Assembly (NCBI RefSeq): GCF_015594725.1
Contig: NZ_JADNRC010000011.1
Coordinates: 119,140 to 183,139, forward strand
DNA: 64,000 bases
DNA from: Flavobacterium sp. ALJ2
GTDB taxonomy: Bacteria; Bacteroidota; Bacteroidia; Flavobacteriales; Flavobacteriaceae
Direction: 5' to 3'
Part shown: piece by piece, positions 18,049 to 26,700 of the stretch
Position numbering within the stretch: the stretch's first letter is position 1
Layout: every line of letters begins with the position of its first letter
Translations under genes and position numbers: made by a program
Notes under the pieces: model-generated
The model's database searches: none
The model's input: the letters and a program-made list of their open reading frames with translations, nothing else
Told to the model about the DNA's origin: nothing

Positions 18049-20697
18049 ATGAAGAAAAGCTACAGAACAAATCACAAGGTCGCTCATTTTAGGGAACGTA
18101 AAATTACGGTATGTCTATTTTTGCTGCTGTGCTTTACTTCAGTTGCACAGCTGAAAAAGCATTTGACTCCGGAGGAATATTCCCAGTGGAGCAGTTTTAG
18201 TAATGTGGCACTGTCAGAGAGTGGGAACTGGGCGAGTTATAAGCTAAACTATGAAAACAAACAAGATACACTCTTTGTTAAAAGCACTTGTGAAAATAAA
18301 ATATATTCATTCCCAAAAGGTTCAAACGGTAAATTTTTAAAAGCTGCTGTTTTTATTTATCAGGAACCTGGACAGCGATTAATCCTTATTGATTTGGAAT
18401 CTCAAAAAAAGACAGAACTGGCTGATGTATTTCTTTTCGAGATCGTAAATAGCGGAAAATACATTATCACGCTAAGCAATAGGTACGGTTCCAAAAGTAC
18501 CATGTCTATAAGGGATGAAAACGCAAATGCTATAGATGTTATCGAAGGTGTAACCGGGTATGTTTTAAATGATAAAAGAGACGGCCTGATTTATAGCAGC
18601 GAGATACCAGACAACCACAGTGTAGGGATTATAGATTTTAAAAAATACAAGAGGGATCTAATTATTTTAGGGAATGAACATCAATTTCACAAGCTTACAT
18701 GGCAAAGAGGTGGAAATAGTATTGCTTTTTTAAAAGAGACAGATAGCCTGACAAAAAGCAATACTTTATTTTTATATCAAATACCGCAGAAAAAACTACT
18801 TACCCTTGAACCGAAAGATTTAAAAGGAATGTCGGAGATGCATATTGCAGCCGACTTGAAGCTGACTATCTCTGAGGATGGTACTAAAGTTTTTTTCGGT
18901 GTTAAAAAGAATAAATCTGTATCATCAGACACAAAAGATCAGGAGGTAGAAATATGGAATGGCAATTCTCCGTGGATTTATCCTATGGAAAAAAGTGTTG
19001 GCAATTGGGAAGATACTGCTAAACTTTTCGTTTGGTTTACCCAAAGCAGTAGTTGCATGCCCATATCTTCCACTGAATTACCTGATGTTCAATTAACAGG
19101 GAAACAAGAGTATGTGCTCCATTCAAATCCTAAATCTTACGCACCTCACTATAAATTGAAAGGGGATGTTGATTATTATATTACCGATCTGAAAAAGAAT
19201 ACACGCTCACTTTTTTTGAAGCAACAGCCCACAGATGAAAACAACCTCATTATTTTCCCTTACGGAAATCAGATAGCGTATTACCGTGATACCAACTGGT
19301 GGCTTTATGATCCTGATAAAGTGAAGTACATAAATCTGACCAGTGGTAGTGCAACTGTTTGGGATTCAAAAAATGATGATTTTGCACCTCCGGTTTCGCC
19401 TTATAATTGTCCGGGTTGGAGTTCAGATGGAAAGTATATACTACTTTATGATACCTATGACCTTTGGATAGCAGCTTTGGATGGCAGCGGTTGTAAAAGA
19501 CTTACCCGTGGACGTGAGAAGAACATCGTTTTCAGGATCAGTCAGTATGAATTTTCCAATAAATTTTCAGCAAAATATGGCGCAAGAGGTACAGCAGTGT
19601 TTGATTTGTCAAATGAGATAATTTTGGAAGCTGCTGATAAAGATGATTGTTCTACAGGATATTATATTTGGAATGCTAAAGAAGGAGAAAAACTACTGGC
19701 GCATAATGACAGCGCAATTGATCAGATACAAAGAAACAAAAATAACTCGTATGTCTTTATAGAACAGAAATTTGATACCTCTCCGGTTTTGTTGTTTAAA
19801 CAGAATAAAAGTTCAAAAAGTACAGAATTATTTGCCAGTAATCCCCAACAACAACATTACAATTGGGGCAGATCAGAACTGATCTATTATACCAATAAAG
19901 CCGGGCAACCATTGAAAGGTATATTGTTGTATCCGGGTGATTTTGATAAGGAAAAAAAATACCCCATGATCGTGCATATTTATGAAATAAGGTCAGCAGG
20001 GCTCCACCGATATACAAATCCTTCCCAGTATAATGACGAAGGTTTTAATATCACGAACTATACCTTAAATGGTTATTTTGTTTTGTTACCGGATATCGTT
20101 TATGAATCTGGAGATCCAGGTGTTTCAGCAACGGCATGTGTTTTGGAGGCAGTCAAAAAAGTAACCGATATGGGATTTGTGGATCCTGAAAAAATCGGTT
20201 TGACAGGACACTCTTTCGGAGGGTACGAATCTGTTTTTATTATCACGCAGACAGATATTTTTGCAGCAGCAATATCAGGAGCCGGGATAAGTGATATTAC
20301 AAGATGGTATTTTAGTATCGGTAAAGATATTCAGGCGCCAGAGGCCTGGAGGTTTGAGAGCCAGCTATTCAGAATGGGCAAAACATTTTATGAGGATAAG
20401 GAAAGTTATTTTCGTAACTCCCCAATACTGCACGCAGCACATATTACCACACCTCTATTGCAATGGACAGGAAAAGAAGATCCAACGGTTTCCTGGGATC
20501 AAAGCGTTGCTTTTTATATAGCCCTGAGGAGATTACAAAAAAAGCATATGTTGCTGGTATATCCCGATGAACCACACGTCGTTTTTAATAAAAATAATCA
20601 AAAGGACCTAACATTACGGACACAGCAGTGGTTTGATTATTACTTAAAAAAAGAGCCACCGGCACAGTGGATTACTGCGGGAACAAAATGGGATTAG
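18049..20697 (+). CDS. S9 family (prolyl oligopeptidase-type) serine peptidase, exported
   Basis: An 882-residue protein. A signal sequence near residues 17-34 (ITVCLFLLLCFTSVAQ) exports it, probably to the periplasm. Residues ~40-600 look like a beta-propeller, and the last ~250 residues form the alpha/beta-hydrolase domain. The catalytic triad is visible: Ser722 in GHSFGGYES, Asp811 in GKEDPTVSW and His843 in DEPHVVF. Family members cleave oligopeptides. As the third gene of the susC-susD operon it is well placed to degrade or process peptides brought in by the transporter. A bidirectional terminator follows. Confidence 0.93.
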   Translation: MKKSYRTNHKVAHFRERKITVCLFLLLCFTSVAQLKKHLTPEEYSQWSSFSNVALSESGNWASYKLNYENKQDTLFVKSTCENKIYSFPKGSNGKFLKAAVFIYQEPGQRLILIDLESQKKTELADVFLFEIVNSGKYIITLSNRYGSKSTMSIRDENANAIDVIEGVTGYVLNDKRDGLIYSSEIPDNHSVGIIDFKKYKRDLIILGNEHQFHKLTWQRGGNSIAFLKETDSLTKSNTLFLYQIPQKKLLTLEPKDLKGMSEMHIAADLKLTISEDGTKVFFGVKKNKSVSSDTKDQEVEIWNGNSPWIYPMEKSVGNWEDTAKLFVWFTQSSSCMPISSTELPDVQLTGKQEYVLHSNPKSYAPHYKLKGDVDYYITDLKKNTRSLFLKQQPTDENNLIIFPYGNQIAYYRDTNWWLYDPDKVKYINLTSGSATVWDSKNDDFAPPVSPYNCPGWSSDGKYILLYDTYDLWIAALDGSGCKRLTRGREKNIVFRISQYEFSNKFSAKYGARGTAVFDLSNEIILEAADKDDCSTGYYIWNAKEGEKLLAHNDSAIDQIQRNKNNSYVFIEQKFDTSPVLLFKQNKSSKSTELFASNPQQQHYNWGRSELIYYTNKAGQPLKGILLYPGDFDKEKKYPMIVHIYEIRSAGLHRYTNPSQYNDEGFNITNYTLNGYFVLLPDIVYESGDPGVSATACVLEAVKKVTDMGFVDPEKIGLTGHSFGGYESVFIITQTDIFAAAISGAGISDITRWYFSIGKDIQAPEAWRFESQLFRMGKTFYEDKESYFRNSPILHAAHITTPLLQWTGKEDPTVSWDQSVAFYIALRRLQKKHMLLVYPDEPHVVFNKNNQKDLTLRTQQWFDYYLKKEPPAQWITAGTKWD

Positions 20698-20710
20698 AAT
20701 GACAAAAAAT

Positions 20711-20740
20711 AATGCAGTTCCTGCTAATAGGAACTGCATT
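20711..20740. terminator. Bidirectional terminator between convergent operons
   Basis: An 11-bp perfect stem (AATGCAGTTCC/GGAACTGCATT) with an 8-base loop lies between the peptidase stop (20697) and the DUF6520-like stop (20762). Its position between convergent genes supports use by both; the T run on the minus strand (plus-strand A run 20703-20709) is the stronger. Confidence 0.75.
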
Positions 20741-20761
20741 ACCTTTTAATCAATTTAAAAA

Positions 20762-21049
20762 TTACGGAGTATTTCTGTAAAGCTGAAGATTACACGGACT
20801 ATTGTCCGTCGCTTTTCTAAATACCTGGAAACTACTTGTGCCGTCATTGTACATGCAGACAGGTCCGGGTGTGGCCTTACAATCTACATTTACTTCTTCA
20901 CAACTTGTAGCCAGCGGATCATGGATATACCCCTCAATTAAAAGGGTATCAGCCTTACTTTCTTTTGACGCATTGGTGCTTACGGCACCTGCGCTTGCCA
21001 ATACAAATGCTGCAATTGGCAATACTAAAGTTTTTGCAATATTTCTCAT
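20762..21049 (-). CDS. Small secreted Cys-containing peptide (DUF6520-like)
   Basis: A 95-residue protein with a signal sequence (TLVLPIAAFVLASAGAVSTNA, residues ~7-27) and a mature part of about 68 residues holding four Cys (50, 57, 65, 86). The pattern of a short leader ending in an Ala-rich stretch and a Cys-containing acidic mature region resembles DUF6520 and NVEALA-like exported peptides of Bacteroidota. Their function is not established; signalling or secreted-peptide roles have been suggested. It lies 90 bases downstream of the MauE-type gene on the same strand, suggesting that its disulfides depend on that membrane protein. Confidence 0.75.
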   Translation of the reverse strand: MRNIAKTLVLPIAAFVLASAGAVSTNASKESKADTLLIEGYIHDPLATSCEEVNVDCKATPGPVCMYNDGTSSFQVFRKATDNSPCNLQLYRNTP

Positions 21050-21138
21050 AATATTAAAAATTTAAATTAATGATCTACTCTTTTTTACAGGTTTTCGATC
21101 TTACTCCTGCTACCAACTGGTATCAATCACGTGATTTT

Positions 21139-22656
21139 TTATTTCTTTTTAAAAGCTTTTTTAATGGAATTCCCAAGCGAATATCTTTGTAGAATCTGAC
21201 CGGAAATCACATACAGATTTGATTCTGTGACAAGAAAATATTTCATCTTTATTTTTCCGGAATCATAAATATAAAAACTGGATAAATATTCCTTTTTATT
21301 CATGTCATAAACATCAATTACGGATGCCTGAGTCCAAACTTCTTCATTTTCAAATCTTCCTTTCAGCGCGGAATTAACAAAAAGCAAATTGTTATAAACC
21401 GCACTGGTTTTGTTGACCATAAATGGTGGCGCGGCAAGTTTGGTGTCTCCTGAGAGTTTTACCTTTACTACGTTTAATTTTGCTTGCGTTGTGGTGTCAA
21501 TTGTGTTGCCTCGGTATAGTACTCTAAGCGAATCATTAGCAACAATATATTGGTTTCTGTAGTAGTAGGTATACACTAAATTCCGGAGTTCTTTGCTGTA
21601 TTGCAGTGTCCCATCGGTATCAAATATTCCATCAATTTGCTTTTCCAAAAAAGCAGCAGAAAATTTTGTAACGATGCTTTTACCAAAATGAAGTGTCCCC
21701 ATTAAATGTTCTCCGGTATTTTTCTGCTGACCACGAAATGCAATTCGGGTGGAGTCCATGACAATTGCCTTGGTAAAAAAGTGATTTCCATTGTAAATTA
21801 TTGCAGCTTTCCAGTCCGCTGTTTTCCCTTTGTAAATCACAGGGACCATACCATCATAAACATAAAAATAAGGGCTTTGAATATTTACTTCTACGGAACG
21901 AAAAGGAAAGTCATCGCGGTCTAATTGTATGGTATGATGTTCTTTGTTTTTGAAAGCACTATCGACAACAATGATTTGTAATGGCGCATCGTGATTTCCT
22001 AAATATATTTTTCCGTGCTCTACACCCGCCAGATAAAATGAGGAGTTTTGTAAACGGGTTTCCCCAATTTTTTTTATTGCATATTGATCAAATCTTCTGA
22101 TAAATGGATTTTCCCTGGCCATAATATCTTCAGATAACATAAAAAGCAGTGCAACAATTCCGATACTAAAAAAAATAGCTGCAGAAATAGAACTGACAAG
22201 CACAGCGGGTTTTGAAATCAGGGATGTCTTTGGCATCCCATCGCGCAGTATCAGGATGCCCGCTGCTGCCAGCATTATGAAAACAAAATTAAAAAAAAGA
22301 TGCTCTTTCCATCCTAACTTTTCAAGAATTCCTCCGCAAGAGCACGGAACAAAAGAGCTGTAATTTAAAATTATATAAATGTATGCGGTAAACATAACCA
22401 TCAAACTAAAGGCTGCAAAGAAACCGATTAATCTCCATCTTTTTAAAACAAGCAGCAAGGAGATAAGCAATTCTACTATTGGTACCAACCATGCAATCGA
22501 TCCTGCAAAAGCACTTAATAAAGGAGATTGCCCTAGCTGCACACGGAAGTTCTCAAAGTCAAGTAATTTACTTATTGCTGCGTACACAAATAGAAGGATG
22601 TACAGAAAACAGATTGTTTCAATTATAATTCTTTTATAAGGTTCTGATAATTTCAT
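21139..22656 (-). CDS. MauE/DoxX-like membrane redox protein with long C-terminal domain
   Basis: A 505-residue protein. The first ~180 residues contain four to five membrane spans and the MauE signature: SKLLDFENFRVQLGQSPLL, then the Cys105-Ser-Cys107-Gly-Gly motif before EKLGWKEHLFFNF. MauE-type proteins are thought to move electrons for disulfide formation in exported proteins, by analogy with methylamine utilisation and DsbB/VKOR-like roles. Residues ~190-505 are outside the membrane and beta-rich, with repeats that look like propeller blades; this extension is not part of classical MauE. The downstream secreted four-Cys peptide is a natural substrate candidate. Confidence 0.85.
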   Translation of the reverse strand: MKLSEPYKRIIIETICFLYILLFVYAAISKLLDFENFRVQLGQSPLLSAFAGSIAWLVPIVELLISLLLVLKRWRLIGFFAAFSLMVMFTAYIYIILNYSSFVPCSCGGILEKLGWKEHLFFNFVFIMLAAAGILILRDGMPKTSLISKPAVLVSSISAAIFFSIGIVALLFMLSEDIMARENPFIRRFDQYAIKKIGETRLQNSSFYLAGVEHGKIYLGNHDAPLQIIVVDSAFKNKEHHTIQLDRDDFPFRSVEVNIQSPYFYVYDGMVPVIYKGKTADWKAAIIYNGNHFFTKAIVMDSTRIAFRGQQKNTGEHLMGTLHFGKSIVTKFSAAFLEKQIDGIFDTDGTLQYSKELRNLVYTYYYRNQYIVANDSLRVLYRGNTIDTTTQAKLNVVKVKLSGDTKLAAPPFMVNKTSAVYNNLLFVNSALKGRFENEEVWTQASVIDVYDMNKKEYLSSFYIYDSGKIKMKYFLVTESNLYVISGQILQRYSLGNSIKKAFKKK

Positions 22657-22693
22657 GTTCTTCCCGTTTGAATTACAGATATAATTGATTCAA

Positions 22694-22839
22694 TCAAATG
22701 GTATCATCTGTACCGGATCCAATCTATTTCCCTCAAATGGGTATCACTATATCTTTGATTTATTAATAAGGCTAAATTACCCCGGTTTACCCTAAGCATT
22801 GTTATCAAAAACGATCCAAAATTTACAAAAAACGATCCA
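22694..22839. promoter_or_regulatory. Two pairs of short direct repeats upstream of the MauE-type gene
   Basis: TCAAATGG(G)TATCA occurs at 22694-22706 and 22733-22746, spaced 39 bases. CAAAAA(A)CGATCCA occurs at 22806-22818 and 22826-22839, spaced about 20 bases, two helical turns. AraC-type regulators bind direct repeats with such spacing. The rest of the 22657-23213 gap contains a terminator at 22950-22975 and no gene I can support. Confidence 0.35.
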
Positions 22840-22949
22840 TTTTACTGTATTATAGAATATTAAACATGAAAACGAGTTGAAATAGTCTAATCTTATACTG
22901 CAAAATACAGGTGATATTCTCTCTAAATAACTAATATTTGGGTATAAAA

Positions 22950-22975
22950 AAAGATGCTCATTTCTGAGCATCTTT
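22950..22975 (-). terminator. Terminator downstream of the H1-like gene
   Basis: An 11-bp stem (AAAGATGCTCA/TGAGCATCTTT) closes a 4-base loop and is followed on the minus strand by a T run (plus-strand A run just before 22950). The only gene it can serve on that strand is the H1-like gene ending at 23214. Confidence 0.75.
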
Positions 22976-23213
22976 AAGATAAAATATTTTTAAGACTACT
23001 TCATGTAATTTGTCGTTTCTTAACTACCTAAATTAAGAAACATTACAGTCTTTAAAATATGAGAATTAATCCTTTTTAATTGAAATGTAAACATAAAAGT
23101 AAGTGAAATAAAAAATGGCCTCTTGAAGTTATTAAAATACCAGAATAAGATTTTTCAATTCTAAAAAGCTCCCTTGCTCAGGCATTTTAAGCGAGGATCA
23201 TTTTCAGCATAAA

Positions 23214-23390
23214 TTATTTTTTTGCTGCTTCTACAGAAACTTTTCTAAATTCTTTGAATAGTTTTTCAAGTTCTAAACTTGATTTACGAGCTCTTGGTCC
23301 GGCAGCTTTAACGCCTTTTTCAGTTAGAGTCTCAGATTCTGTTTTAAATGTTTCAATTTCAGCGTTGATCTTTACTAATAAATCTTTCAT
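23214..23390 (-). CDS. Histone-H1-like small DNA-associated protein
   Basis: An ORF of 58 residues starting MKDLLVKINAEIETFK, with a basic AAGPRARKSSLELEKLFKEF middle and a Lys-rich end. It matches the short 'histone H1' family annotated widely in Flavobacteriia, which resembles chlamydial Hc1 in composition; a nucleoid-binding role is presumed, not shown. The start has no competing upstream ATG in frame. It is followed at 22950-22975 by a terminator. A frameshifted paralogue lies at 12467-12678 in the opposite orientation; the two share 29 identical bases (12553-12581 and 23275-23303). Confidence 0.82.
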   Translation of the reverse strand: MKDLLVKINAEIETFKTESETLTEKGVKAAGPRARKSSLELEKLFKEFRKVSVEAAKK

Positions 23391-23684
23391 GATATTTTAT
23401 ATATTAAATTATAAAGCAAAACTAAGAGTTTAGTTTGCTAAATAAAACTACTTTTTGTTTTAATTATTGCAGCATATTAAGACCTAACTAACAACTTAAT
23501 CCCATTGCCGGAAAAGACAAAGGTTTCCTCTAATACTAATTCTCTGTAAACAATCTATAAGGGAATACATTTGATGATCTGTTTTTTAAATGCTTCATGA
23601 AGCTTTCACATAGGTATTCCCATTCTTCGGAAAATGAAGAACTTTTATCATTTAATAAGTCCAGTACATTTTGAAGTAATTCCA
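23391..23684. other. Intergenic stretch with no supported gene
   Basis: On the minus strand an open frame ending at about 23538 reads plausibly (EEWEYLCESFMKHLKNRSS) but has no start codon and runs back through the terminator stem at 23685-23712. It may be the tail of a decayed gene. Nothing else is seen. Confidence 0.3.
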
Positions 23685-23712
23685 AAAAGCCAGCCCTATT
23701 GGGCTGGCTTTT
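23685..23712 (-). terminator. Strong terminator at the end of the 23.8-34.3 kb gene set
   Basis: A 12-bp perfect stem (AAAAGCCAGCCC/GGGCTGGCTTTT) with a 4-base loop and a T run on the minus strand. It is 80 bases after the stop of the 1558-residue protein. Confidence 0.85.
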
Positions 23713-23791
23713 AAGGTTTGGTATTTTTAATGGATTAAATATTATTTAATTTTCACCGCTTTCCAATTACTTTTAATTTCTTTTTAGAATA

Positions 23792-26700
23792 TTATCTAAA
23801 CTTATTATTGTTTTTATATTTATAAGTGTACTCTGTAGACTTTTTATCTCCCGGCAAATTGTACTTCATGACTATTTCATAATCTCCGTATCGCATAAAC
23901 TGATAAGTGCTATTCAAGAATCTCTTGGCAATAGAATCACTACCTGATATTCCGTCGACATAATCATTGATAATTTGATTGTTTAAATCGACCCAGTCTT
24001 GTTTATACAACAAAGGCATATTGTACTTGAATGGGAAATTACTTTTTGTCCAAGCTTGATTAACATCGTTCTCGACACTTGACATATAATACGCATTGAG
24101 CGGAATGGCTTTGGCTGGAATTGTTCCTAACTCGTTTACATCTCGATTGGTGATGGCATATTCACCATTAAGCGGGTAATCTTTATACAAATACGGATAA
24201 ATATCGGTTGAGTAATATTCATCATTGAGTTTGGATTCTGCTGTTACTACAGGTTTGTTCTCGCTATAAGTTACGCCTTGCAATTCTGTCAAATCAAAGG
24301 CTTCTTGGCTTGAAATCGTATTGGTCAAATAAATAACATCGGAATATAGTACGCCAAAATTGTAACTTTTTGTCGAGATCGCATTCATTTTTGAAGTAAA
24401 TGTTTTGTATTTACTGGTACTAAAAGTATACGTTAAACGCTCTAGTATTCCTTCGGCTTTTGATAAAGCATCAGCTTGATTTTCTTTTATTTGTATGTCA
24501 TTTCCATCATCCGTAACGTTATTGGTCCTTGGATTGGTTGTTCCTGTTTTTGATGGTTGCTTTTGTTTCAAAGAACTTACAATAGCAAAATTGTATTTCT
24601 TTTCTTGATTGATATTGGGCAGGTCATAATACACTTCGTTTGAACTTGTACTGTAGTTAAAGGCTGTCGCTTTAGCATCAGACTTTCCTTCTTCGTTTAT
24701 TTGTATGCCAGTTTCCCAATTAGGATCGTCAAACAAATAATCCTGACCGCGTTTAAGCTGAATATATCCTTTTGAATATTCGTCTTCTAAGAAATATTTT
24801 TGCTCTACCACTGGATATGAATATTGTATGTTAGTAAGCGGAATATAATTGGGTGCTCCTCCTGTGGTAAAGGTTCTTTCTTCGTATTCGGTAGCTACTT
24901 TTCCGTCGACTTTTATAGGCTGAAAAACACCATTTATCATTTTCTGGAAGCTTACTTCTACTTTTACTTTTAGTTCTTTGTTTGGAGGTAAAATATCGGT
25001 TGAAACAAAATTTACTCGGTCTTTCATAGAACCCCATTCAAATTTTCCCGGTATTTCAATTGTACCATCAAAAACTTTAAATTGTTCTAAAATTACTTTA
25101 TAGGTGACATCTCCTGTATCTTCTGGAATTACAAATGCTTCGTTTACTTTCATAGAAAAAGCAGCTTGCGGTACAGCAAAAACATCTATATCTCCTGATT
25201 TGTCTTTTGGGGTCACATCGGTAATTAATTTAATACCACCCAGCGGAGAGGCATTTTCAAATTGACATACTTCACCGAGTTCTAACTTAAAGCGGAATTT
25301 ACCTTTTATAAGTCCTCCCAATATGTTCATATTTCCGCCTACATAACCACGCATCCAAACTGGGTTGGGCAACTTGGCTTGCAATAGAACAGCTGCTCCT
25401 CCAGAGATAATAGGCACTTTAAATTTCAAAAATGACAATTTTACACGAATACCCAATTCACCTTGTAAATAAGCGTACGATTGTCCATTTGCATACCAAC
25501 CGTTTATCCCTACTTGCTTTCCTGTGTTGGAACATCTGGCTTCCTGATAATCTTTTAACATGATATCAAATCCCATTCCTGCCTGAAAACGGGCATAAAA
25601 AAGCAAGAAACTTAAATCTCCTGTATCAAAATCCAAATTGGCTCCAAAGGCTAAACCGCCTCCGTTGGCAAGTGTATTTTCGTCACGCATATAATCGAGT
25701 TCTTTCGCGTCAACTCCTAATATATTAGCAACTATTGCTGGTGGCGGCGGACTTCCCGGCAGTAGTGTTCCTGCCATAAAATAACTGGTGGTTTTTAGGT
25801 ACATTCCTGCAAATCCTAGTTTTATACCACACCTGTCATCTGGAGTTCCCATGTACAAATACCAATCTTTAGGGTCTTTATGAAAAACACCCCAAACGGC
25901 TCTACCGCCGGGTCCTGTTCCAGACAAGAAATTCCCCGGGGTATTAATGTACACATCTGTCGTAGCATGCAATGAATTATTCTGAAAATCAAATTCTATT
26001 GCAGCTGCCATTGTAATGTTTGCATCTGCTGATAAATCACCCGGTATGGCTTCTTTTGCTGCTGGAATATATTTGCTGGCAAAGGACGAATTATTAAGGT
26101 TGTCTTCTGTTATGCCCATAAAGCTTTTTTTGGAGGTAACATCTGAGGCTACTTTTTGCATCAAATTACTTATTTTTTCCATTCTTGGAATAGTTGCCAA
26201 AACTTTTGCTTTTCCAAAAATAGCCAATCGATTTACTCCGCCTTTTGAGTTAAAAGTAATTTCGAACCCTGCTTCTCCATTACAAACTTTATCTGAACCT
26301 GCATAAAAATAAACTAAGGCTTTTAATCCTAAACCTACTTTTTCATCGGGTGTGTAACTCAATCCCGCAGGCGAAAAATCGCCAATGGCTACATCTTGAT
26401 TACGACGCATTTTGTAATAGGCACCTCCTCCAAAACCAGTTATCATAAACGGACTTCCTGCTGTTGGCGGAAAGTTTACTGCGGCATCAAAATACCAATA
26501 TCTAAAGGTTTTTTTTCCAAAAATGGCCTTTGCTTTTACATTTACTATTTTAGCAACATCAACTTCTAAATCGGCATTGAATCCGTCTCCATAAACAGGG
26601 TCGTTTTCCATCAGAATAAGGCTTCCTTTCATCGTCATGGAGCCAAACTCGCAATTGATACTAATCGCCGAGACATCCAGTCCGTCGTAACGGCTGCGTT

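Noticed and set aside
23538..23712. Start-less minus-strand ORF (EEWEYLCESFMKHLKNRSS) upstream of the H1-like gene
   Set aside because: Protein-like, but no start codon and it overlaps a strong terminator. At most a decayed tail, so no gene is called.
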